A stretch of DNA of 40,701 bases. Origin: Phenylobacterium sp. Lineage in GTDB: Bacteria; Pseudomonadota; Alphaproteobacteria; Caulobacterales; Caulobacteraceae. Every line of letters starts with the position of its first letter. Positions within the stretch are counted from its first letter, which is position 1. This document shows positions 14,632 through 24,320 of the stretch, piece by piece. A program made the position numbers and the translations under genes. Where the stretch lies: the NCBI RefSeq assembly GCF_030697925.1, contig NZ_JAUYOJ010000229.1, positions 1-40,701 on the forward strand. The letters run 5' to 3'. Below the pieces are notes generated by a model that saw only the letters and a program-made list of their open reading frames with translations, was not told where the DNA came from and searched no databases.

Positions 14632-16296
14632 GTGGTCGAGGGCTTTCCCGCCAGCAGGACGCCGAAGCCGAGGCGCCGATCGACGCCGGACCGCGACGCC
14701 GTCTGGTGGTGCGCGGGCTGGCTGGCCGTGGTCGCCGCCGGGGCCGCGGGCCTGGGCCTGGCCGGCTTGGCGCCTACCGAGCGGGCGCTCACCGCGCTTG
14801 CCGTCGGCGCGCTTCCGGCCATGGTTGGGCTCTTCCTCAATCGCGCCCACCGGGACGGCGCGCGGCGCGCCCTGATACTGGGCTGGGCCCTCTGCGCCGC
14901 CCTGGCGGCCGTGATGACCGGCGGCGTCGCGGGCCCCCTGGCCGTCTGGCTGCTGTCGCCGATGGCCGTGGCCCTGGCCGTGGGCCGGAGACAGGGCCTC
15001 GCCTTCGGGGCGGCCACGGCCCTGGGTGCGGTCGGTCTCGCGGCCATGGCGGCTCTCAGCCTGCAGATTCCCCCGCCGCGCGCTGACCTGGCGTTCGGCC
15101 TGTCCCTGATCGGACTCGTCTCAAGCGCGCTCGCCTTCGGCGCGGGCCTGGTGGCGTTGCAGCGGCAGGGCGAGCTCGAAGCCCTGCGCCGCGATCGGCG
15201 CGAGGCGCGGCTGCGCCAGACCCTGGACGAGCAGCCGCACCAATTGCTGGGCGTCCATCCAGAGGGCCGCCTCACGGCGGTCTGGGGCGCCTCGCCGCCC
15301 GGCCTGGCGACGCCGGCCGGGTCCGGAGGTCTGCTTGGCGACCTGGCCGCGCCCGCCGACCGGCCGCGCCTGATCGAGGCCCTGAAACGCACCCTGGCCG
15401 AGGGGGCCGCGGAGGTCGCCTTCGTCCCCGACGGGACCCCAGACGGCTGGCTGACGCTGAGCCTGCGCCGCACCTGGGACGGCCGGGCGGTGGGCGCGCT
15501 GCGCGACGGGCGGCCTGAACGCGAGCGCATGGCTGGACTGGAGCAGGCCAAGGCCGACGCCGAGGCCCAAAACGCCGGCAAATCGCGCTTCCTGGCCAAT
15601 ATGAGCCACGAGTTGCGCACGCCGCTCAACGCCATCATGGGCTTCTCCGACATCATGAAGCAGCGGCTGTTCGGTCCGCTGTCGGACCGCTACGGCGAGT
15701 ATGCCGAGCTGATCCACGATTCCGGCACCCACCTGCTGGAGCTGATCAACGATGTGCTGGACATGTCGAAGATCGAGGCTGAGCGGTTCGAGCTGTCGCG
15801 CGAGGAATTCGACGCCCGCGATGCGGTCTCCGGCGTCCTGCGGCTGATGCGCGGCCAGGCCGATCGCGCCGGGGTCCAGCTGCGCGGCCTGCTGCCCAAG
15901 GAGGACCTTGAGGTGGTCGCCGACCGCCGGGCCCTGAAGCAGATCGTGCTGAACCTGATCTCCAACGCCCTGAAGTTCACGCCCCGCGGCGGGGCCGTGA
16001 CGGTGACGGTTCGCGAAGAAGACCACCATCTGGAGCTGATCGTCGCCGACACCGGGGTGGGGATCAGCCGTGAAGACCTGGTGCGGTTGGGGCGGCCCTA
16101 CGAACAGGCGGGGGACGCCAGCCAACGCTCGGCGGGCACCGGCCTGGGCCTCTCCCTGGTGCGCGCCTTCGCCGAACTGCACGGCGGCCGGATGCTCATC
16201 GAGAGCCGGCTGGGCGAGGGGACTACGGTCACCGTCCGCATGCCGGTGCTGCACGGCGCGGAACTCCCGGCCCGGACGCCGGAGCCGGTGGCCTAG
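14632..16296 (+). CDS. divJ: DivJ-type membrane sensor histidine kinase
   Basis: A 554-residue kinase. About six hydrophobic segments span residues 24-175, followed by a degenerate PAS-like region (about 190-300), HisKA (FLANMSHELRTPLNAIMGF, His326) and HATPase (NLISNALKFTP, VADTGVGIS, GTGLGLSLV). The stretch RLFGPLSDRYGEYAELIHDS and the DVLDMSKIEAERFEL block match my memory of Caulobacter DivJ, the polar kinase that phosphorylates DivK and PleD to drive the stalked-cell programme. The start is GTG at 14632; no strong Shine-Dalgarno sequence is seen. The C-terminal tail is shorter than in C. crescentus. It ends in a CTAG shared with the next, convergent gene. PleC-like or other kinases of this subfamily are the alternative. 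Confidence 0.82.
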   Translation: MVEGFPASRTPKPRRRSTPDRDAVWWCAGWLAVVAAGAAGLGLAGLAPTERALTALAVGALPAMVGLFLNRAHRDGARRALILGWALCAALAAVMTGGVAGPLAVWLLSPMAVALAVGRRQGLAFGAATALGAVGLAAMAALSLQIPPPRADLAFGLSLIGLVSSALAFGAGLVALQRQGELEALRRDRREARLRQTLDEQPHQLLGVHPEGRLTAVWGASPPGLATPAGSGGLLGDLAAPADRPRLIEALKRTLAEGAAEVAFVPDGTPDGWLTLSLRRTWDGRAVGALRDGRPERERMAGLEQAKADAEAQNAGKSRFLANMSHELRTPLNAIMGFSDIMKQRLFGPLSDRYGEYAELIHDSGTHLLELINDVLDMSKIEAERFELSREEFDARDAVSGVLRLMRGQADRAGVQLRGLLPKEDLEVVADRRALKQIVLNLISNALKFTPRGGAVTVTVREEDHHLELIVADTGVGISREDLVRLGRPYEQAGDASQRSAGTGLGLSLVRAFAELHGGRMLIESRLGEGTTVTVRMPVLHGAELPARTPEPVA

Positions 16297-17210
16297 CGGG
16301 CGGCGACCTGCAGGAAGGCGCGGCCGGCGGCGAAGTCGCCGACCTCCACATAGGCCCGCCGCACGCTTTCGCCCTGGCCGTCGGCGAACAGGAACTCCAC
16401 GGCCACGGCCTCGCGGGGGTCGAGCGCCGCCAGGGCCGCGGCCGCCTTGGCCGGGAAGCGGAAGGCCCAGCCCGACTTGACGTCCTTGGGCAGCAGGTCG
16501 CGCCCGGCGCTGCTGCGGGCTTCGGCGGCGTAGGCGGCCTGGGCGGTCGCGGGCGGCAAGCGCCGCGCCAGGGGCAGGCGGCCGATGGCCTCGCCGCGAT
16601 GATCCAGATAGGGGCCGAGCGTCAGGCCGGCGTCGCGCATCAGCAGCCGCGCGGCATAGGGCTGCTGGCCGTCGGGGAAGCTCGCCACCGCCATCAGGGC
16701 GTTGGCGCCGTCACGGCCGGCGAGGCCGAACACCATGCGGTTCCAGCCGAAGCTCACCGGCTGCTGCAGCCGCCAGCGGGCGGCCTCGCCGCTGGCGCGG
16801 TCGGCCAGCCAGGGGGCGTGGTCGCCGGGGTAGCTCATCCGGCTGAGCTGGGCGTAGCCCTCGAAGGCTTGGCGCACCCGGGCGGCGGCCAGGTTGAGAT
16901 CATCGGAATCGCAGGGAGTCAGGGCCGCCTTCTGACGGGCGCGGCTTTCCAGGGCCTTGAGTGTCGCCTGGTCGGTCCCGGCCCGCAGCACGGCGCCACG
17001 CGCCTGGGCCTGACCGGCGGCCAGGGCGGCGCCTGTCGGGGCGTCGAACAGGCTGCAGCGGCTGTCGGCGGCGGTCATCACCGTGCGCTCGTAGAAGAGG
17101 TCGACAGCCCCCGCCGTCGCGACGCCCGGCGCCGCGACGATCGTCGCGGCCAGCGTCAGCCCCACCCATCCACACCCGGCGAGCTGCGCTGTTCTGCGCG
17201 GTCTCGTCAT
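16293..17210 (-). CDS. Exported protein of unknown function
   Basis: A 305-residue protein with a signal peptide (MTRPRRTAQLAGCGW, then a hydrophobic core to GVATA about residue 33) and no other membrane segment, so it is probably periplasmic. I do not recognise a family. The mature part is rich in Ala and Arg with helical character; two Cys (SRCSLF and LTPCDSDD) could form a disulfide. A region near 135-190 (FGWNRMVFGLAGRDG, FPDGQQPYAARL) looks beta-rich. The start at 17210 is preceded by AGGAG at short spacing; a longer frame to 17291 would destroy the signal peptide. It is convergent with divJ. Confidence 0.8.
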   Translation of the reverse strand: MTRPRRTAQLAGCGWVGLTLAATIVAAPGVATAGAVDLFYERTVMTAADSRCSLFDAPTGAALAAGQAQARGAVLRAGTDQATLKALESRARQKAALTPCDSDDLNLAAARVRQAFEGYAQLSRMSYPGDHAPWLADRASGEAARWRLQQPVSFGWNRMVFGLAGRDGANALMAVASFPDGQQPYAARLLMRDAGLTLGPYLDHRGEAIGRLPLARRLPPATAQAAYAAEARSSAGRDLLPKDVKSGWAFRFPAKAAAALAALDPREAVAVEFLFADGQGESVRRAYVEVGDFAAGRAFLQVAAR

Positions 17211-17293
17211 GGCTCCTGCTTTTCTCGTATAGGTTCGAGAACTTGGGCGAAGCCTACAGGTTCGCCCTTTCCGTTCCGTTATCGAGACCAAAA

Positions 17294-17626
17294 ATGCTGC
17301 TCTCCACTGACATCTGGGTCGCGGCCCTGATCCGCAGGACCGAGTTGGGCGGCGGTTTCGCGGTGGTGGCGCGCAAGGGCGACGCGCGGGCCGGCAGCGT
17401 GCTGGTCAAGGTGTTGAACCGGGCCCAAGGCACGACCCGCCTCTTTGCCGAAGCCACCCGCGGCGACGGCGAGCGGGTTTGGATGCAGCCTTCGCTTTCC
17501 GACCAGGAGCCGGAACTCGACCGCTATATCGAGCGCGCAGCGCGCATCGACCCCGATATCTGGGTGGTGGAGATCGACGATCGCGACGGTCGCCACTTCC
17601 TGACCGAGCCTGTCGAGCAGGGTTAG
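17294..17626 (+). CDS. DUF1491 family protein
   Basis: A 110-residue soluble protein of the DUF1491 family of alphaproteobacteria. The typical opening LSTDIWVAALIRRTELGGGFA, the central GSVLVKVLNRAQGTTRLF and the closing DPDIWVVEIDDRDGRHFL are all present. The family's function is unknown to me. ATG 17294 starts the conserved part directly; the upstream open frame has no similarity. The gene is divergent from the exported protein at 16293-17210 with about 80 bases between them, and followed by an unrelated small gene. Confidence 0.9.
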   Translation: MLLSTDIWVAALIRRTELGGGFAVVARKGDARAGSVLVKVLNRAQGTTRLFAEATRGDGERVWMQPSLSDQEPELDRYIERAARIDPDIWVVEIDDRDGRHFLTEPVEQG

Positions 17627-17711
17627 CGGCCCATTCACCGCCTTCTTCAACCGCGCTGAAAGCCTCGGCGTGCCAATTGTCGCGTCCCCCAAGACGAGAC
17701 GCGGCGCCTGC

Positions 17712-18092
17712 ATGCTGTTTTTGATGAACGACGTGGTCCTCAATCTCAGCGGCGTCAGGCTATCGCCGCAGATGGCCGCCCGCCGCTTCCAGTCCCTGTC
17801 GTTCGAAGCCGTGGGCAAGCTGGGTTGCGAGCTGTTCGCCGAGAACCCGCTGCTGCACGTCAACCGGCCCGAGCGGGCCTGTCGGCTGGCCACCCTGATC
17901 ATCGCCCGGGCGCCCCGGGTCAACGCCGCCCTGTTCGTGTCGCCGCGCTACGGCTGCGAGCCCGACGAGGTGATGTTCCGCGTCGCCACCATCGGCCTCG
18001 ACGTCATGGCCGGGTTGTCGAGCCGCCAGGCCGAGGGCCTGCTGGACACCGTCTCGACCGACCGTGAGGTCTGGCGGCGGCTCGCCGCCTGA
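17712..18092 (+). CDS. Small protein of unknown function
   Basis: About 126 residues, mostly helical and soluble, with no recognised family. Codon use is strongly GC at third positions, as in its neighbours, which supports it being real. The core is VVLNLSGVRLSPQMAARRFQ, then KLGCELFAENPLLHVNRPER and RYGCEPDEVMFRV. The start is uncertain: ATG at 17712 or 17724, or GTG at 17670, none with a good ribosome site. It lies between DUF1491 and prfC in the same direction, with 44 bases to prfC. Confidence 0.65.
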   Translation: MLFLMNDVVLNLSGVRLSPQMAARRFQSLSFEAVGKLGCELFAENPLLHVNRPERACRLATLIIARAPRVNAALFVSPRYGCEPDEVMFRVATIGLDVMAGLSSRQAEGLLDTVSTDREVWRRLAA

Positions 18093-18136
18093 GCCTTCAG
18101 TTTGCGCCTGGGCCCGGCACGCGCTATCGCCCGCCC

Positions 18137-19735
<1,599 letters not shown>

Positions 19736-19763
19736 CAGCCGGCCAAACACATCCCGATATCTT

Positions 19764-19794
19764 CTCCTCTCCACCCGTTTTCGGGGAGGAGGAG
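19764..19794 (+). repeat. Polypyrimidine/polypurine hairpin, REP-like
   Basis: A CTCCTCTCCACCCG arm (19764-19777), TTTT loop, and CGGGGAGGAGGAG arm (19782-19794). Pairing is good with one bulge and one mismatch. This form (C/T-rich arm, short T-rich loop, G/A-rich arm) resembles small intergenic hairpin repeats scattered in many alphaproteobacterial genomes. It may stabilise or end the prfC transcript. Only one copy is seen here. Confidence 0.45.
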
Positions 19795-19833
19795 CCGGGC
19801 GCCGGCATCCCACACGCAAGTTCCGGGCCAGAA

Positions 19834-19895
19834 TTGGTTAATGCGACTACACAACAAATTTAGATTTCATTAACCATAACAAGCACATTAACCAC
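19834..19895. promoter_or_regulatory. AT-rich promoter region with three TTAACC motifs
   Basis: TTAACCAT (19870-19877) and TTAACCAC (19888-19895) on the plus strand, and the same core on the minus strand (ATTAACCAA across 19834-19842). CtrA of Caulobacterales binds TTAA-N7-TTAA and the related TTAACCAT element. The exact N7 spacing is absent (the two plus-strand motifs are 18 bases apart), so this is a candidate only. The region precedes the TPR-like gene at 19991. Confidence 0.4.
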
Positions 19896-19990
19896 TTGTT
19901 TACGAACTCGGCTCCGGCTTTGCTCCGTCAGGCCTGAACCCCGCGTGGGCGTCCCGTGTTGAGACGTCGGGGGTTTGTCGGAGCCTGGCC

Positions 19991-21364
19991 ATGTTCGAGT
20001 TCGGTCGTGAGCTGAAGCGCCTGTTCGGCCAGGATGGTCTTCGACCTCCCCATGACGGTCTCACGGGCGGCGACTCCTCGCTCCTGGAACTGCTCGATCT
20101 CCGGCTGATCACCCAGGAGGGCAAGGCCGCTGACATCGCCGCCGGCCGGGTCGGCGCCAAGGACAAGGCCCAGCGCCGGCTGGAGAGCGCCATTGTCTGG
20201 CGCGAGGTGGCCCGCCGATCGGGCGACGCGGCCGCCCTGCGCAAGGCCGCGGCCACCGCCGAAGCCGCCGCCGAGGCCTTCGGCCGCGACCGCCGTCCCG
20301 ACGGCTGGGCCCGCGCCCGCTGTGAACAGGCCTTCTGCGCCATGCTGGGGGCCGAGCTGTTTGGCGATGAGGGCTTGAACGCCGCCGCCGACGTCGCCTT
20401 CCGCGAGGCCCGCGCTGCCGCGCGCGGAGGCCTGGCCCTGCCGCTGGCCGACATCGGCATCGCCGCCATCGAGGCGCGCGAGCGCATGGCCACGGGCGAC
20501 GCCCAGGCCGCCCGCATCGCCGCCGCCCGTTTCACCGTCCCCATCACGGGACTCGAGGCCCTCACCCGCCGCTGTCGCGCCGCGCGCCTGCTGGCCGTGG
20601 AAGCCCGGCTCGTTCAAGCCGACATGCTAATGGGCTGGGGCGCGCGCCTGCGCGACGAGGAATTGCTGGCCGCGGCCCGGGACATCGCCGAGCGGGCCAC
20701 CGATGGCCTGGATCCGGCCTATGAGCCGCTGAGCTGGGTCCGCGCCGCGGCCCTGCGCGGCCAAGCCCTGGCCCTGCTGGGCGAGATCACCGGCGAGGTC
20801 GAGACCCTGGCCGAGGCGGTCGGCGCCCTGGCCGATGTGCTGAACGAACTCACCCGCGACCACAGTCCGCTGGACTGGGCCCGTGTCCAGACCGCGCTCG
20901 CCCAGGGCCTGCAGGCGTTGGGCGAGGCTGGGGCCTCGGAACGCGCCTATGAGCAGGCGGTCACCTGCTACGACCGGGCCGCCCATGTGCTGAAGAAGGC
21001 GCCGGGCCTGTCGCTGCGGGCCTTCGGCGCGTCGAACCGGGCCCTCTGCCTGGCCCGCTCGGCCGAGCTCTCGGGCGACCTGACCGTGCTGGACGCCGCG
21101 GAGTCGGCCTTCAAGATCGAACTTGCCAATCTGGCCGCCAAGCGCGACCCGGCCGCCTGGGCGCTGATCCAGGTCAACCTGGCCCGCATCTACGAGGCGC
21201 GGCTGGACATCACCGGCGTCGATCGCGGCGAACGCGCGGCCGCGGCGATGGCGCTCAACGGCGCCCTGGACGTGTTCGGCGAGATGGGTCTGCGCTCGCT
21301 CAGCATCGTGGCGGCCGACGGCCTGGCGCGACTGACCGGCGGATCGGCCGCCGCGGCGAGGTAA
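19991..21364 (+). CDS. TPR-like repeat protein, function unknown
   Basis: A 457-residue helical protein with degenerate tetratricopeptide-like repeats, each carrying a Trp-Ala/Val-Arg core and a following Leu-Gly end: PDGWARARCEQAFCAMLGA (about 100), PLSWVRAAALRGQALALLG (about 250), PLDWARVQTALAQGLQALG (about 295) and PAAWALIQVNLARIYEARL (about 380). Ala content is very high. The N-terminus (MFEFGRELKRLFG) is not a signal peptide, so it is likely cytoplasmic and a scaffold for other proteins. I do not recognise the orthologue. It has its own AT-rich upstream region with TTAACC motifs. Confidence 0.82.
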   Translation: MFEFGRELKRLFGQDGLRPPHDGLTGGDSSLLELLDLRLITQEGKAADIAAGRVGAKDKAQRRLESAIVWREVARRSGDAAALRKAAATAEAAAEAFGRDRRPDGWARARCEQAFCAMLGAELFGDEGLNAAADVAFREARAAARGGLALPLADIGIAAIEARERMATGDAQAARIAAARFTVPITGLEALTRRCRAARLLAVEARLVQADMLMGWGARLRDEELLAAARDIAERATDGLDPAYEPLSWVRAAALRGQALALLGEITGEVETLAEAVGALADVLNELTRDHSPLDWARVQTALAQGLQALGEAGASERAYEQAVTCYDRAAHVLKKAPGLSLRAFGASNRALCLARSAELSGDLTVLDAAESAFKIELANLAAKRDPAAWALIQVNLARIYEARLDITGVDRGERAAAAMALNGALDVFGEMGLRSLSIVAADGLARLTGGSAAAAR

Positions 21365-21422
21365 AGTCGCTTCTCAACCCCAGGTCGCCGTGCCAGCATG
21401 ACGCGAAGTCTGGGGGACGTTC

Positions 21423-22466
21423 ATGAGACATTTGGCGGCGGCGCTGGCATGCGCGCTCTTGCTTGGCGTTCCCGCGCGCGCCGACGAGGAGCTTGACGTC
21501 AAGCCGGACTGGCTAAAGCGGCCAACGCCCGAGAGCCTGATGTCGGTCTGGCCGAGAGAGGCCCTGCAGCGGGGACTCGGCGGCAAGGCGGTCATTTCGT
21601 GTTCCGTGTCCCTGCAAGGCGCGCTTCGCGACTGTTCGGTCGTGAGCGAGTCGCCGGCTGGATCTGGCTTCGGCGTGGCCGCCATAGCGCTCACGCCGCA
21701 ATTGCTGATGAAGCCCGGCATGCGAGGCGGAAAGCCGGTGGTGAGCACGGTCAGGATTCCGATCAACTTCGAAGGCGCGGGACCCGCGCTCGGCAGCCGC
21801 CTAACGGGCGCGGGATCGGGCCCCTTGATGCGCATGGTGTTGAGCAACGTCACCTGGCGTCAGGCGCCGACCTATGCGGAGGTCGTGGCCGTCTACCCGG
21901 AGAAGGCCAAGGCTCGCGAGGCGGGCGGCCGAGCCACCCTGAACTGCACCTTCAAGGCGGGGGGACTCGTGGGATCTTGCGACACGATCACGGAGGAGCC
22001 GAAGGGGATGGGATTCGCCGCTGCGGCCCGCACCCTGTCCAGCCGCTTCGTCGGACCCGAGACCTTGAAGGATGGGCGGCCCACGAAGGGCGTCGACGTG
22101 CAGATCCCCTTCGTCTTCGCCGTCGACATGCTGAACCCGGCGAGCCGTACGATCGGCAAGCCCCAATGGACGTCGCTGCCGGACGGCCAGGATATGGTGG
22201 CGGGCTATCCCGCCGCCGCCGTGGAGGCCGGCGTTAGGACCGGGCGGGTGGTCATGAATTGCCAGGTTGTCGCGGAAGGACGTCTGAGCGCCTGCGCCAC
22301 GGAGCGCGAAGAGCCCGCAGGCCTCGGATTCGGCGACTCCGCTGTCGCATTGTCGAAGGCCTTTCGGGTGCAGACCTGGAGCACCGAGGGATTGCCGACG
22401 GTCGGAGGCTCGATCCGGGTGCCGCTGCGCTATGAGATGCCGAACGCCCCGCCCGCCAAGCCCTAG
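21423..22466 (+). CDS. Exported protein with three TonB-C-like repeats
   Basis: A 347-residue exported protein. After a signal peptide (to about residue 20, PARA-DEE) come three repeats of about 100 residues each, with the TonB C-terminal domain pattern: a Tyr/Trp-Pro start, Gly-rich turn, strand with a Cys (KAVISCSVS, RATLNCTFK, RVVMNCQVV), then Cys-x-V/T with Glu and a Pro-x-Gly-x-GF motif (SPAGSGFG, EPKGMGFA, EPAGLGFG) and a closing IRIPI/IQIPF/IRVPL strand. Paired Cys in each repeat may form disulfides. There is no N-terminal anchor or proline linker, so it cannot be a normal TonB. GGGGGA precedes the start. It ends in CTAG shared with the DUF2336 gene. Confidence 0.85.
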   Translation: MRHLAAALACALLLGVPARADEELDVKPDWLKRPTPESLMSVWPREALQRGLGGKAVISCSVSLQGALRDCSVVSESPAGSGFGVAAIALTPQLLMKPGMRGGKPVVSTVRIPINFEGAGPALGSRLTGAGSGPLMRMVLSNVTWRQAPTYAEVVAVYPEKAKAREAGGRATLNCTFKAGGLVGSCDTITEEPKGMGFAAAARTLSSRFVGPETLKDGRPTKGVDVQIPFVFAVDMLNPASRTIGKPQWTSLPDGQDMVAGYPAAAVEAGVRTGRVVMNCQVVAEGRLSACATEREEPAGLGFGDSAVALSKAFRVQTWSTEGLPTVGGSIRVPLRYEMPNAPPAKP

Positions 22467-23560
22467 GCGGCGGCGACGTCTCGGGTCTGGCGGCGCAGGC
22501 GCCAGAAGCGGATGGTCCGCTGGGCGGCCTCGCGCGGCAGGTTCTCGTAGAGTTCGCCATATTCTCGGGCCCGGCCCATGGCGTTGGAGTCGCGGTCGAG
22601 GATCAGCACGGCGAAGGTCAGGTACAGCGAACGGTCGAAGCCGGCCGCCTTGCAGACGATGGAGAGCGCATCCAGCTCGCGGCGCTCGAGAATCCGCCGG
22701 GCGGTGTGGAAGTCGATCTCGGCCAGTTCCGACAGGGCCACCAGGAACTTGCTGGTCTCGCGCTGGCGCAGGAAGCCGGCCAACACCTGAGGGGTGATGG
22801 CGCCGCGCAGGCGCAGGATGCGGACCTGCTTCTCGGCCTCGGAATAGTCCTGCGGCAGGGCGCCGTCGCGTTCGGCCAGCTGCTTGCGGCCGACGGCGAG
22901 GGCCGCGTCCAGCTCGGCGGGATCGACCTCGGCGTTACGCGCCAGGATCTCGCCGCGTAGCTTGGCCTCGACCACGAAATACATCTCGTTCAGCAGATCG
23001 ACCGGCAGGCTCTTGCGGGTGACCACGGCCTCATGCAGGGCCGGGTTCTCCGCGGCGCGGTCGACGACGATCTCGTGGACCTCGCGCGACAGCAGAGCGC
23101 CTTCGTTGGCCAGGAGCACGCCGACGGTCTCGTCGTCGCCGCGTTCGACGATGGCTTCCGACAGGGCCTCCGACACCAGGGGGCGCTGGGAGATGGCGCG
23201 CAGGTGGTCTTGGCCGCGGGTGCGGGCCACCGACAGCAGGTCGTCCTCGGTCAGGGCGTGGGAGCCCTCCAGCACCGGACGGGCGACCTCGATGGAGGCG
23301 TCGCGCGCCAGGTCGCGGATCAGGCCCTGCGGCGCGACCTCGGCCTGCGCCATCCTGTGGGCGAGTTCGGCGCGCACGGCCTCTTCCATCTCGCCGGCGA
23401 GCTGGCTCATGACGTCGTCGAACAGCTCCATCTCAGGGCCGCCCTTGAGGTCCTCGCTGGCGAAGAACAGGTCCGTCACCCCGCGCAGCAGCTCGCGCCG
23501 CCGTTCGCTGGACGGCTCCTGGGCCATCTCGATCAGGTCGTGGAGTTTGGTGCGCTGCAT
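22463..23560 (-). CDS. DUF2336 domain-containing protein
   Basis: A 365-residue helical cytoplasmic protein, a typical DUF2336 member. It has the hallmark FFASEDLKGGPEMELFDDVM start, ELAHRMAQAEVAPQGLIRDL, and IARTRGQ-like repeats (LLSVARTRGQDHLRAIS, then RPLVSEALSEAIVERGDDE). A distinct C-terminal domain follows from about residue 200 (EILARNAEVDPAELD to FLRQRETSKFLV). Function is unknown; HEAT-like folds suggest protein binding. It starts 13 bases after the stop of the proline-rich exported protein, so both are probably one operon. The window holds a second, less similar DUF2336 protein at 10530-11753. Confidence 0.9.
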   Translation of the reverse strand: MQRTKLHDLIEMAQEPSSERRRELLRGVTDLFFASEDLKGGPEMELFDDVMSQLAGEMEEAVRAELAHRMAQAEVAPQGLIRDLARDASIEVARPVLEGSHALTEDDLLSVARTRGQDHLRAISQRPLVSEALSEAIVERGDDETVGVLLANEGALLSREVHEIVVDRAAENPALHEAVVTRKSLPVDLLNEMYFVVEAKLRGEILARNAEVDPAELDAALAVGRKQLAERDGALPQDYSEAEKQVRILRLRGAITPQVLAGFLRQRETSKFLVALSELAEIDFHTARRILERRELDALSIVCKAAGFDRSLYLTFAVLILDRDSNAMGRAREYGELYENLPREAAQRTIRFWRLRRQTRDVAAA

Positions 23561-23573
23561 GAACGGGTCTTCT

Positions 23574-24269
23574 TCAGAAGACGCCCGGACTGTCGTCCGG
23601 ATCGTCGTCGTCGGGTTTCGGGGAGGCTTGGACGCCTGCGTCCGGCGGGCCGATCAGGACGTAGCGGTCGCCCCCCGGCTGTTGTGGGATCGCGTCGGGG
23701 GTCAGCCCGTAGCCGCGGTGGACCGAGTAGAGCCGGGTCGCGCCGCCGGCGCCGCGCGGGGTCGTGGCGACGGTGGCTGGCGGACCGCCCAGCAGGGCGG
23801 GGGCCGGGGCGACCGCGGCGAGCCGCATCGGCTGCGGCTGCGCGACAGGCGCGGGCGGCGGCGCGGCGGCGGCGATCTGTTGGGCGACCGCGGGCGGCGT
23901 GTCGTAGAGCGTGCCGGGCAGGTTCGCCTTGGGGGCGCTCCACTGCAGCGGGATCGGGGTTTGCGGCTGGAACGGCTGGTAGGCGCGCGGCTCGGGGCCG
24001 CTCTGGATTCGCGGCGCGGGCGGTAGGCCGCCGGCGCGGAACTGGCTGGCGAGCGCCAGGGGCTCGGGCCGCGATGGCGCGTGGGGACCGGCAGCGACCG
24101 GCGGGGCGGGCTGCGTCTTGCGCGACCAGGAGAGGGTGGGCCCGTCATAGGAGGCGCCGATGGCGGCGGCCGCGGCGGTGGGCGAGCGGTCGCCATAGCG
24201 ATCACCCGCCATCTGGGCGGCGGCCGGGGAGGCGCTTGCGAGCGCGACGATGAGGAGACCCAGGCGCAT
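23574..24269 (-). CDS. Proline/alanine-rich exported protein
   Basis: A 231-residue protein with a clear signal peptide (MRLGLLIVALASASPAAAQ) and a low-complexity, Pro- and Ala-rich mature part, with an acidic C-terminus (DDDDPDD). No domain is recognised. Extended Pro-rich periplasmic proteins often span envelope layers or link partners, but there is no evidence for a partner here. Three short ordered blocks (YDGPTLSWSRK, LPGTLYDTPPAVAQQ and RLYSVHRGYGLTPDAIP) may be the conserved parts. It is followed 13 bases later by the DUF2336 gene. Confidence 0.75.
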   Translation of the reverse strand: MRLGLLIVALASASPAAAQMAGDRYGDRSPTAAAAAIGASYDGPTLSWSRKTQPAPPVAAGPHAPSRPEPLALASQFRAGGLPPAPRIQSGPEPRAYQPFQPQTPIPLQWSAPKANLPGTLYDTPPAVAQQIAAAAPPPAPVAQPQPMRLAAVAPAPALLGGPPATVATTPRGAGGATRLYSVHRGYGLTPDAIPQQPGGDRYVLIGPPDAGVQASPKPDDDDPDDSPGVF

Positions 24270-24281
24270 GGTCCGCCAGGG

Positions 24282-24304
24282 TTAACCCCAAGCCGCTTAA
24301 CCCC
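24282..24304. repeat. Direct TTAACCCC repeat upstream of the proline-rich gene
   Basis: TTAACCCC occurs at 24282-24289 and 24297-24304, a 15-base period, within 40 bases upstream of the start of the proline-rich protein. It might be a tandem regulator site. The spacing does not fit the CtrA consensus. Confidence 0.35.
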
Positions 24305-24320
24305 CGACTAACAGCTAAGC

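Noticed and set aside
24282..24304. TTAACCCC repeats as a CtrA binding site
   Set aside because: The spacing is N11, not N7, and the sequence differs from TTAACCAT; kept only as an unexplained repeat.
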